5,245 nucleotides of DNA from an uncultured Rhodanobacteraceae bacterium (GTDB lineage: Bacteria > Pseudomonadota > Gammaproteobacteria > Xanthomonadales > Rhodanobacteraceae), in NCBI GenBank assembly GCA_937902695.1, contig CALFNI010000333.1:1-5245 (forward strand). Reading direction: 5' to 3'. The position numbers and the translations under genes were made by a program. The notes under the pieces were generated by a model. It had not been told where the DNA came from, did no database searches, and was given only the letters and a program-made list of their open reading frames with translations. Below, one piece after another: positions 1 through 5,245 of the stretch (the stretch's first letter is position 1; every line of letters begins with the position of its first letter).

Positions 1-1124
1 ATCCGGTCACGATGAGCTTCGAGCCCGGCCTCCCGACCGGCTTCAGCGGCGATTACTCCGTCAACCCGATCAATCCGCCGGGCACGACGGTCGCGAACCT
101 CTCGGTCGACAACACCGCGACGCCGGGCGCGAACTCGTTCGTGCTGCGCGGCACGTCGGGCAGCATCCAGCGCGACCTTTCGCTCGACGTCAATGTCTCC
201 ACCGCGATCGCGCCCGCGCCGAACCTCACCGCACCGGCCAACGGCGCGGCGAACGTGCCGGCGCAGCCGACGTTCACGTGGGATGCGGCCGCGCAGGCGG
301 CTTCGTACCTGATCGAGATCGCGACGGACGCGAGCTTCAACAACATCATCCTGTCGCAGACGGTGACCGAGACGACGTTCCAGCCGACCGCGTCGCTGCC
401 GCTCGATTCGGCAATCTACTGGCGCGTGACGGCCACCAACGATTGCGGCTCGACCGTGAGCGCCGTATTCACGTTCACGACGCAGCCCGGCCCCGGCCAG
501 TGCGGCACGGGCTCGACGACGCACGTGCTGTTCGACGACAGCGTCGAGACCGGCCAGAACGGCTGGACGCACGACGCAGCGGTCGGCTCAGACTCGTGGA
601 CGATCTCGGGCAGCCGTCCGTTCGACGGCACGAGCTCGTGGAAGGCCGTCGATCCGTCGACGGTCGCCGATCAGCGCCTGACCTCGCCGGTCATCACGCT
701 GCCGGCCGACCTCACGGGCCTCAACTTCCAGTTCGAGCAGTGGCGCCTCATCGAGGGCAGCGGCGAGACGTGCGCCGACGGCGGCATTCTCGAAGTCGCG
801 ATCGACGGCGGCGTGTTCAGCCAGGTGCCGTCGGGCCAGATCCTCGTCGGCGGCTACGAGGGCACGGTCTCGAGCGGCACCGGCAACCCGCTCGCCGGCA
901 ATCCGGCGTGGTGCGGACTTGCACCGGCGTACGAGCCGGTGATCGTGGACGCTTCGGCCTACGCCGGACACGACGCGCAGTTCCGCTTCCGTCTCGGCAG
1001 CAACAGCACCGCGCCGCGCGAAGGCTGGTACATCGACGCGATCAAGGTGCAGGGCTGCTCCGAAGGCGGCCCGCCGCCCGATCGCATCTTCGCGGACGGG
1101 TTCGACGGCACGACGCCTCCCTGA
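1..1124 (+). CDS. C-terminal part of a secreted multidomain protein (Ig-like, FN3-like, jellyroll/MAM-like domains, IFADGFD tail); 5' end outside window
   Basis: The reading frame is open at the left edge (first full codon at base 3) and ends at TGA 1122-1124, so the ATG at 12 is probably internal. Numbering from that Met, residues 1-62 look like the end of an Ig-like domain (the SGLPxG / NPxNPPG type of secreted bacterial proteases). Residues 72-157 form an FN3-like domain: it opens LTAPANGAANVPAQPTFTW, has the YWRV core strand and ends VFTFTT. Residues 165-349 look like a jellyroll or MAM-like module with DDSVETGQNGWTH, a WYIDAIKVQGC closing strand and Cys at 254, 301 and 349 that could pair. 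The last residues carry DRIFADGFD (357-365). No catalytic motif is visible. This tail is typical of large exported proteases (M12/M6 or S8-like), but the enzymatic part lies upstream and cannot be seen. Secretion is inferred from domain type. A strong terminator follows 20 bp after the stop, so this gene ends its transcription unit. Confidence 0.85.
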   Translation, partial: PVTMSFEPGLPTGFSGDYSVNPINPPGTTVANLSVDNTATPGANSFVLRGTSGSIQRDLSLDVNVSTAIAPAPNLTAPANGAANVPAQPTFTWDAAAQAASYLIEIATDASFNNIILSQTVTETTFQPTASLPLDSAIYWRVTATNDCGSTVSAVFTFTTQPGPGQCGTGSTTHVLFDDSVETGQNGWTHDAAVGSDSWTISGSRPFDGTSSWKAVDPSTVADQRLTSPVITLPADLTGLNFQFEQWRLIEGSGETCADGGILEVAIDGGVFSQVPSGQILVGGYEGTVSSGTGNPLAGNPAWCGLAPAYEPVIVDASAYAGHDAQFRFRLGSNSTAPREGWYIDAIKVQGCSEGGPPPDRIFADGFDGTTPP

Positions 1125-1144
1125 TCCTCGCCGCAGGAGTGACC

Positions 1145-1174
1145 AAGCGCCCGCATCCGCGGGCGCTTTTTTTT
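1145..1174 (+). terminator. Rho-independent terminator of the secreted multidomain gene
   Basis: A perfect 10-bp stem (arms 1145-1154 and 1159-1168) with a 4-base ATCC loop runs directly into eight T residues (1167-1174). It starts 20 bp after the stop at 1124. The T-run is on the + strand only, so it acts rightward and insulates the next gene from read-through. Confidence 0.93.
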
Positions 1175-1263
1175 GTGCCGCTGCCGAGTCGGCTGCCATT
1201 GCGCAGTCGAAAGCAGCCTGAAAGGCGGCACCGCTAGCGTCATCCGTGCGCTGCCCTCCGCAC

Positions 1264-1294
1264 CACGCGGTGCGCACCCGGGCACGCGGTGCGC
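1264..1294. repeat. 12-bp direct repeat with overlapping hairpin upstream of the DUF3761-type gene
   Basis: CACGCGGTGCGC occurs exactly at 1264-1275 and again at 1283-1294, a 19-bp period. The first copy overlaps a small hairpin (CGCACC 1259-1264 / GGTGCG 1269-1274). The repeats lie 45-75 bp before the GTG at 1339, where a promoter or 5' leader is expected. They could be regulator binding sites, but no clear -35/-10 pair is visible nearby and GC-rich sequence gives such repeats by chance fairly easily. Confidence 0.4.
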
Positions 1295-1325
1295 TCGTGT
1301 CTCGCGCGCGATCATTCACCGGCTT

Positions 1326-1332
1326 GGGAGGG
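1326..1332 (+). promoter_or_regulatory. Ribosome binding site deciding the GTG 1339 start
   Basis: GGGAGGG lies 6 bases before GTG 1339. The ATG at 1334 is out of frame, and no comparable site precedes the upstream ATG at 1246. Confidence 0.75.
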
Positions 1333-1338
1333 AATGAC

Positions 1339-2094
1339 GTGAAAACACTCGTTTCGATCGCAATGATGGCGGGGTTCTTCGCTGCCGCAACGGCATTTGC
1401 CGCGGCACCGGCGAGTGCGCCGGCCGGCACCACGGGTCAGTGCAAGGACGGCAGCTTCACCTCCGCGGCCGCGAAGAAAGGCGCGTGCCACGGACACAAG
1501 GGCGTCAAGGAGTGGTACGCGGCCGATGCCGCGTCCTCGACGTCGACGACCGGCAAGGACACGACGGCATCGTCGTCCTCGAAGAAGAAGCACGCCGCCG
1601 CATCGACGGCCGCGTCGAGCTCGACGACGGCGGCTGCGACGCCCGCCGGCCCGAAGCCGGCGGATGCGACGGGCCTGTGCAACGACGGCACGTACTACAC
1701 CGGCGAGAACAAGAAGGGCGCCTGCCGCGGCCACAAGGGCGTGAAGGACTGGTACGGGGCGAGCGCGACATCGAAGGCGCCCGCCGCGACGCCGGCGCCC
1801 GCGACGATGCCGGCGCAGACGTTCCCGAAGCCGACGCCGACCACGATGCCGAACGCGAATACGCCGACGACCGGCACCGCGACCGGCAGCAGGGGCACGA
1901 TGCCCGGCGGCACGTCATCGACGCCGGTTGCCGGCGGCGGTGCGGGCAAGGTCTGGGTCAACACCAGCACCAAGGTCTACCACTGCCAGGGCGACCGGTA
2001 TTACGGGACGACCAAGCAGGGCGAGTACATGAGCGAAGCCGATGCGACGGCGAAAGGCAATCGGCCGGCGCACGGCAAGGCCTGCTCGTCCTGA
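1339..2094 (+). CDS. Exported protein with two DUF3761-type repeats and a C-terminal Cys/His domain
   Basis: 251 residues. I chose GTG 1339 over the longer open frame (from 1246) because GGGAGGG (1326-1332) sits 6 bp upstream and the protein then starts with a clean signal peptide: MKTLVSIAMMAGFFAAATAFA, cleavage near residues 21-23. Two matching repeats follow, residues 31-60 and 110-139. Both read TGxCxDG, then KKGAC, then GHKGVKxWY, with C35, C50, H53 and C114, C129, H132 conserved. This matches the small secreted DUF3761 family of proteobacteria, whose function is unknown. Long Ser/Thr/Ala/Pro-rich linkers (61-109 and 140-202, the first with SSSSKKKH) separate the units. Residues 203-249 are a different module (VWVNTSTKVYHC, YYGTTKQGEYMSEADA, Cys249) that I know as a recurrent tail of exported proteobacterial proteins. 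It may bind metal through H215, C216 and C249, which is an inference. Likely periplasmic or released; no enzymatic activity is evident. Confidence 0.88.
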   Translation: MKTLVSIAMMAGFFAAATAFAAAPASAPAGTTGQCKDGSFTSAAAKKGACHGHKGVKEWYAADAASSTSTTGKDTTASSSSKKKHAAASTAASSSTTAAATPAGPKPADATGLCNDGTYYTGENKKGACRGHKGVKDWYGASATSKAPAATPAPATMPAQTFPKPTPTTMPNANTPTTGTATGSRGTMPGGTSSTPVAGGGAGKVWVNTSTKVYHCQGDRYYGTTKQGEYMSEADATAKGNRPAHGKACSS

Positions 2095-2113
2095 CCTGCT
2101 TCCCCTCGCCGCC

Positions 2114-2247
2114 AGCTCTTCCCCTCTCCCGCGTGCGGGAGAGGGTCGGGGTGAGGGCATTTCGGAGTGAAGAGCTACGGCTTTGGAAATTGGAGCGGAG
2201 TCTGACGACTGCCCTCACTGGCCCTCTCCCGCAAGCGGGAGAGGGGA
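2114..2247. repeat. REPIN-like element: two inverted hairpins 100 bp apart between convergent genes
   Basis: Hairpin 1 pairs CCCTCTCCCGC (2122-2132) with its complement at 2135-2145. Hairpin 2 repeats the identical stem at 2222-2232 / 2235-2245, exactly 100 bp further on; only the 2-base loop differs (GT, AA). Beyond the stems, GTGAGGGC (2151-2158) after hairpin 1 is the inverse of GCCCTCAC (2211-2218) before hairpin 2, so the whole unit is one inverted repeat with arms of 37-39 bp (2120-2158 and 2211-2247) around a 52-bp centre. AGCTCTTC (2114-2121) is also inverted as GAAGAGCT (2169-2176). Hairpins of this CCCTCTCCCGC type are common intergenic repeats in Xanthomonadales and related proteobacteria. 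The paired inverted layout is that of REP doublets moved by RAYT transposases. No T-tract follows either hairpin, so intrinsic termination is doubtful, although the site sits between two gene ends. Confidence 0.85.
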
Positions 2248-2258
2248 CAACGCCTGCA

Positions 2259-3107
2259 TCAACCCTGCGGCGGCAGCGTCACCTTGCCGCCCACGTTGCG
2301 CTGATGGATCTCCCCGCTCGACCCCGACTTCGCGCCCACCGTGAAGTTGCCCTTGACGCCGTCTGCCGTGATGTCGCCCGAGCCGTCCGCGCCGACCACC
2401 GCGTCGCGGCCGACATCTTCGAACGTGATGTCGCCTGAGCTGTCGCGATCGACGCGTGCATCGCCGGCGACGTGACGCAGCGTGATATCGCCTGAGCTGT
2501 CCTCCTGCACGACCGCGCTGCCCTTGACGTCGTCGACATTGATGTCGCCGGAGCTGTCCGAGATCACGGTGAAATCGCCGCCGATGCCTTTCACCTCGAT
2601 GTCGCCCGAGGTGTCGGTGACGTTGACCGCGCCGACGATGTCGCGCAGCTTGATGTCGCCGGAGCTGTCCTTAAGATCGAGGCCGTTCGTGAGGCCCGAC
2701 ACGTCAAGATCGCCCGACGAATCCCGCAGGTCGAGCTTCAGCGCGGACGGCATGCGCACGTGGACATCCATGTAGGCGTAATGTCCCGCGCCGAAGATGC
2801 TCCAGTTGTCGCCGCTGTCCGGAATCATCGTCGCGGCAATCCCCGTTGTGCCTTCGCGCTGCCCGGAGAACTGGATGCTTTCCAGCGTTTCCTGCGCGCT
2901 CGCGCAGGCCTTCCCGCGCAGCTCGATCTTCGCGAGCCCGGCAACGCCCTCGACCACGAGCTCGCCCGCGCCCGTGTCGAGCTTGAGGACGCTCAATCCC
3001 TTCGGGTCGAGATCGAGCGAGCGATCGGCGCGGAATGCGCAGTCATCGTCGGCCCACGCGAGAGCCGAACCGCCCGCCAGCAACACAAACGCGACGATGC
3101 GCCGCAT
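2259..3107 (-). CDS. Exported DUF4097-like SSGD-repeat beta-solenoid protein
   Basis: 282 residues. The ATG at 3107 is chosen over a longer open frame because GGAGG (3113-3117) lies 5 bases upstream and a signal peptide follows at once (MRRIVAFVLLAGGSALAWA, cleavage near 19). Residues 20-125 form an N-terminal beta-rich region; C23 and C68 are its only cysteines and may form a disulfide. From residue 129 there are eight copies of a turn motif DSSGD-I/L (at 129, 147, 165, 184, 203, 222, 241 and a weaker GSSGE at 262), spaced 18-21 residues. Each is followed by V/L-rich strands and a GxxxV segment. This is the pattern of DUF4097-type or putative auto-transporter-adhesin-like right-handed beta-solenoids. 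It has no membrane anchor, lipobox or C-terminal sorting signal, so it is probably periplasmic. Its role is unknown and no catalytic residues are recognisable. It lies 91 bp after mazG on the same strand and ends facing the REPIN-like element. Confidence 0.9.
   Translation of the reverse strand: MRRIVAFVLLAGGSALAWADDDCAFRADRSLDLDPKGLSVLKLDTGAGELVVEGVAGLAKIELRGKACASAQETLESIQFSGQREGTTGIAATMIPDSGDNWSIFGAGHYAYMDVHVRMPSALKLDLRDSSGDLDVSGLTNGLDLKDSSGDIKLRDIVGAVNVTDTSGDIEVKGIGGDFTVISDSSGDINVDDVKGSAVVQEDSSGDITLRHVAGDARVDRDSSGDITFEDVGRDAVVGADGSGDITADGVKGNFTVGAKSGSSGEIHQRNVGGKVTLPPQG
2262..2723 (-). repeat. Degenerate tandem coding repeat, mainly 57-bp period
   Basis: This is the DNA counterpart of the eight SSGD turns. 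On the + strand the core TCGCCTGAGCTGTC or close variants recur, for example GTGATG at 2425, GTGATA at 2482 and TTGATG at 2539, exactly 57 bp apart. Units nearer the gene's 5' end are 54 bp. The turn codons are the most conserved bases and the intervening strands have diverged. Confidence 0.8.
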
Positions 3108-3112
3108 GCGAA

Positions 3113-3117
3113 CCTCC
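3113..3117 (-). promoter_or_regulatory. Ribosome binding site of the SSGD-repeat gene
   Basis: GGAGG on the minus strand, 5 bases before the ATG at 3107. It fixes this start over the longer open frame that runs back into mazG. It partly overlaps the 12-bp palindrome at 3115-3126. Confidence 0.8.
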
Positions 3118-3147
3118 ACCGGTGGATGTGGGTACCGATCAGATCGG
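3115..3147. promoter_or_regulatory. Two palindromes over the 5' leader and possible promoter of the SSGD-repeat gene
   Basis: TCCACCGGTGGA (3115-3126) is a perfect 12-bp palindrome overlapping the ribosome binding site. CCGATC-A-GATCGG (3135-3147) is a perfect 13-bp palindrome. Their centres are about 20.5 bp apart, near two helical turns. Read on the minus strand, the second contains TCTGAT (3143-3138), a 4/6 match to a -10 box, with TTGCGC (3166-3161) 17 bp upstream as a poor -35. The palindromes are seen directly; the promoter and any operator role are weak inference. Confidence 0.3.
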
Positions 3148-3198
3148 ATGCGGCCGGAGCGCGCAAGGTTTAGAGCCGCGACCGGCCCGGAGACGGCC

Positions 3199-4014
3199 CT
3201 ATCCCGACGCCAGCGACGCGGCGCCCTTCTCCTCGGCCTTGGCACGGTCCCAGAGCGCATCCTGCTCCGCGAGCGACTTGCCCGCGAGCGTCCCGCCCGC
3301 GTCGCCCGCGATCGCCTCCATGCGCCGGAACCGCCGTTCGAACTTCGCGTTCGCATGCCGCAGCGCGCGCGACACGTCGACCTTCGCGTGGCGAGCAAGG
3401 TTGACGCAGACGAACAGCACATCGCCGATCTCATCGTTGAGCCGCTCGGCATCGGCGCCGTCGGCGAACTCGGCGCGCACTTCGTCGAGCTCCTCGTGCA
3501 GCTTGTCGAACACCGGCGCGACGCTCGGCCAGTCGAAGCCGACGCGCGCGGCGCGCTGCTGCAATTTCAGCGCGCGCTGCCATTCGGGCATGCCGCGCGC
3601 GATGCCGGCGAGCGCGCTCGCGTCGGCGTCGCCCTTCGCGGCACGCTCGTCGGCCTTGATGCGTTCCCAGGCCTGCGTCTGCTCCTCGACGTTGGCGAAC
3701 GACGCATCGGCGAAGACGTGCGGATGGCGCGCGATCATCTTGTCGCAGATCGCCGCGACCACGTCGCCGAAATCGAAAAGTTCCGCTTCCTTCGCCATCT
3801 GCGCGTGGAACACGACCTGCAGCAACAGATCGCCCAGCTCGTCGCAGAGCGATGCGTAGTCGCGACGATCGATCGCGTCGGCGACTTCGTACGCTTCCTC
3901 GATCGTGTACGGCGCGATCGTGTCGAAGTTCTGTTCGAGATCCCACGGACAGCCGCGGTCGCGGTCGCGGAGCGTGGCCATGATGCGGAGCAGGTCGTCG
4001 ATCGTCGGTTTCAT
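3199..4014 (-). CDS. mazG: Nucleoside triphosphate pyrophosphohydrolase MazG
   Basis: 271 residues, close to the E. coli enzyme (about 263). MazG hydrolyses NTPs and dNTPs to the monophosphate and PPi, removes aberrant nucleotides and can lower ppGpp in the cytoplasm. Both tandem MazG domains are present. The N-terminal one has the family signature GCPWD (21-25), EEAYE (39-43) and DELGD (58-62), followed by the ARHPHVF block (95-101). The C-terminal one has VGFDWPS (158-164), EELDE (174-178) and DEIGD (194-198), which supply the acidic Mg2+ ligands of the active half in characterised MazG. All key acidic residues are intact. The ATG at 4014 puts the family's N-terminus in place. The longer frame to 4083 would translate the hairpin repeat and is rejected. 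No good Shine-Dalgarno precedes 4014, which is unusual here. The gene is third in the nudE–cysQ–mazG order. Confidence 0.96.
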   Translation of the reverse strand: MKPTIDDLLRIMATLRDRDRGCPWDLEQNFDTIAPYTIEEAYEVADAIDRRDYASLCDELGDLLLQVVFHAQMAKEAELFDFGDVVAAICDKMIARHPHVFADASFANVEEQTQAWERIKADERAAKGDADASALAGIARGMPEWQRALKLQQRAARVGFDWPSVAPVFDKLHEELDEVRAEFADGADAERLNDEIGDVLFVCVNLARHAKVDVSRALRHANAKFERRFRRMEAIAGDAGGTLAGKSLAEQDALWDRAKAEEKGAASLASG

Positions 4015-4038
4015 GATTTGTCTGCGGAATGAAGGCGA

Positions 4039-4134
4039 AAGATTGAACCGCGAAGAACACGAAGAGCACGAAGGGAAAAGCAACGCATTCGATTCTTTTC
4101 TTCGTGTCCTTCGTGTTCTTCGTGGTTCAATCTT
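4039..4134. repeat. Long inverted repeat (about 40-bp arms) built of 9-bp units, between cysQ and mazG
   Basis: The left arm 4039-4080 and right arm 4095-4134 are reverse complements apart from a few mismatches and a 2-base gap, around a 14-base loop (4081-4094). Each arm contains three 9-bp units related to CGAAGAACA: 4051-4059, 4060-4068 and 4069-4077 on the left; 4096-4104, 4105-4113 and 4114-4122, inverted, on the right. Next to them lies GATTGAACC or its inverse. Open frames through it give peptides such as NREEHEEHEG and FFVFFVVQSS. I recognise these as a recurrent intergenic repeat often mis-annotated as short proteins in many bacterial genomes. Transcribed from either strand it would fold into a long hairpin. 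No uridine tract makes it an obvious terminator. It occupies most of the 136-bp gap in the minus-strand gene cluster. Confidence 0.9.
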
Positions 4135-4150
4135 CTTCTTGCGCCAGCGA

Positions 4151-4950
<800 letters not shown>

Positions 4951-4954
<4 letters not shown>

Positions 4955-5245
4955 GGCTGCGGCCTGTAGCGGCCGGCGAGATATTCGCGCGCGATGAAGA
5001 GCGCCGCGATCGAGCGGCCCTCCGTGAGCTCGGGTTGCGCGATCAGCAGGTGCAGCTCGGACAACTTCCACGGCACGACATCGAGCTCCTCGGGCTCGTC
5101 GCCGATCAGCCGTTCCTCGTAGAGATCGCGCGCCAGCACGACGTGCGTCATCGACGTCATGTACGCCGGCGACAGCGAAAGGTTCGCAATGATGTGGAGC
5201 TCGCGTGCCCCGTAGCCGATCTCTTCCTTGAGCTCGCGGTCGGCG
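4951..5245 (-). CDS. nudE: ADP compounds hydrolase NudE, C-terminal part (5' end outside window)
   Basis: 97 residues are visible, the C-terminal half of a protein of about 180-190 residues, ending in TGA at 4953-4951. The first visible residues are the end of the Nudix box, ADRELKEEIGYGA, with the REL-EE-G catalytic core that binds Mg2+. Downstream, LSLSPAYMTSMTHVVLARDLYEERL-GDEPEEL and the tail ALFIAREYL match the NudE branch: E. coli NudE has equivalent PSYFSSKMNIVLA, GDEPEPL and SALFLVREWL segments, as I recall them. NudE cleaves Ap3A, Ap2A, ADP-ribose and NADH to AMP plus the second phosphate product. An ATG at 5160 is internal and not the start. Translationally overlaps cysQ and is the first of the three genes seen on this strand. 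Its promoter lies beyond the window. Confidence 0.93.

Noticed and set aside
278..1237. 319-residue + strand open frame, and the 281-residue minus frame 588-1433
   Set aside because: Both are Arg-rich or low-complexity shadows of the secreted multidomain gene. They run through its terminator, have no start signal, and resemble no family.
1246..1338. Upstream extension of the DUF3761-type protein to ATG 1246
   Set aside because: It adds 31 Arg-rich residues ahead of a perfect signal peptide. The good ribosome binding site is at 1326-1332, before GTG 1339.
2120..2247. Bidirectional intrinsic terminator for the two convergent genes
   Set aside because: The hairpins are strong but neither strand has a T-tract after the stem. 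The paired inverted layout fits a REP doublet better, although some terminating effect is possible.
2262..2723. Regular repeats that might be taken for a CRISPR or VNTR array
   Set aside because: The units are in-frame coding repeats (SSGD turns) with no unique equal-length spacers and no cas genes nearby.
3108..3452. 115-residue N-terminal extension of the SSGD-repeat protein
   Set aside because: It overlaps mazG on the same strand, is Arg/Ser-rich, and would bury the signal peptide. GGAGG sits just before ATG 3107.
2797..4032. 411-residue + strand frame antisense to mazG and the SSGD gene
   Set aside because: It is Arg-rich and mirrors the codon pattern of two well-supported minus-strand genes. 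It has no family resemblance.
4015..4083. 23-residue N-terminal extension of MazG
   Set aside because: The extension is translated from the hairpin repeat (MLFPSCSSCSS) and does not belong to the MazG family N-terminus.

Overview
This is a GC-rich window from a bacterial chromosome. It is probably gammaproteobacterial and most likely from the Lysobacterales/Xanthomonadales (Rhodanobacteraceae- or Dokdonella-like). That placement is an inference. It rests on the contiguous nudE–cysQ–mazG order, the high GC, several secreted proteins of types common in that order, and a C-terminal IFADGFD motif on a secreted protein that I associate with those bacteria. No rRNA, tRNA, CRISPR array, transposase or phage gene is visible.

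Left part, + strand. Bases 1-1124 hold the C-terminal 373 residues or so of a large secreted multidomain protein. The visible order is the tail of an Ig-like domain, a fibronectin-III-like domain, a jellyroll/MAM-like domain, and a short DRIFADGFD tail. A strong intrinsic terminator follows at 1145-1174. Next is a 251-residue secreted protein (1339-2094) with two DUF3761-type repeats and a separate C-terminal Cys/His domain.

Middle. Between two convergent genes (2095-2258) lies a REPIN-like element: two near-identical hairpins exactly 100 bp apart, inside inverted arms of about 38 bp. On the minus strand, 2259-3107 encodes a 282-residue exported protein whose C-terminal half is a ladder of eight SSGD repeats (DUF4097-like beta-solenoid).

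Right part, minus strand. nudE (C-terminal part only, running off the right edge), cysQ and mazG lie in that transcription order. nudE and cysQ overlap by an ATGA. cysQ and mazG are separated by 136 bp that contain a long hairpin built of 9-bp units. The three enzymes all remove or limit phosphorylated nucleotide by-products: NudE cleaves ADP-linked dinucleotides, CysQ removes PAP from sulfate assimilation, and MazG cleaves NTPs and aberrant nucleotides. They form a coherent housekeeping cluster. The DUF4097-like gene follows mazG by 91 bp with its own strong ribosome binding site. It may be read with the cluster or from its own weak promoter.

I see no clear new enzyme system. The most interesting items are the two intergenic repeat elements, the C-terminal IFADGFD tail, and the architecture of the two small secreted repeat proteins.
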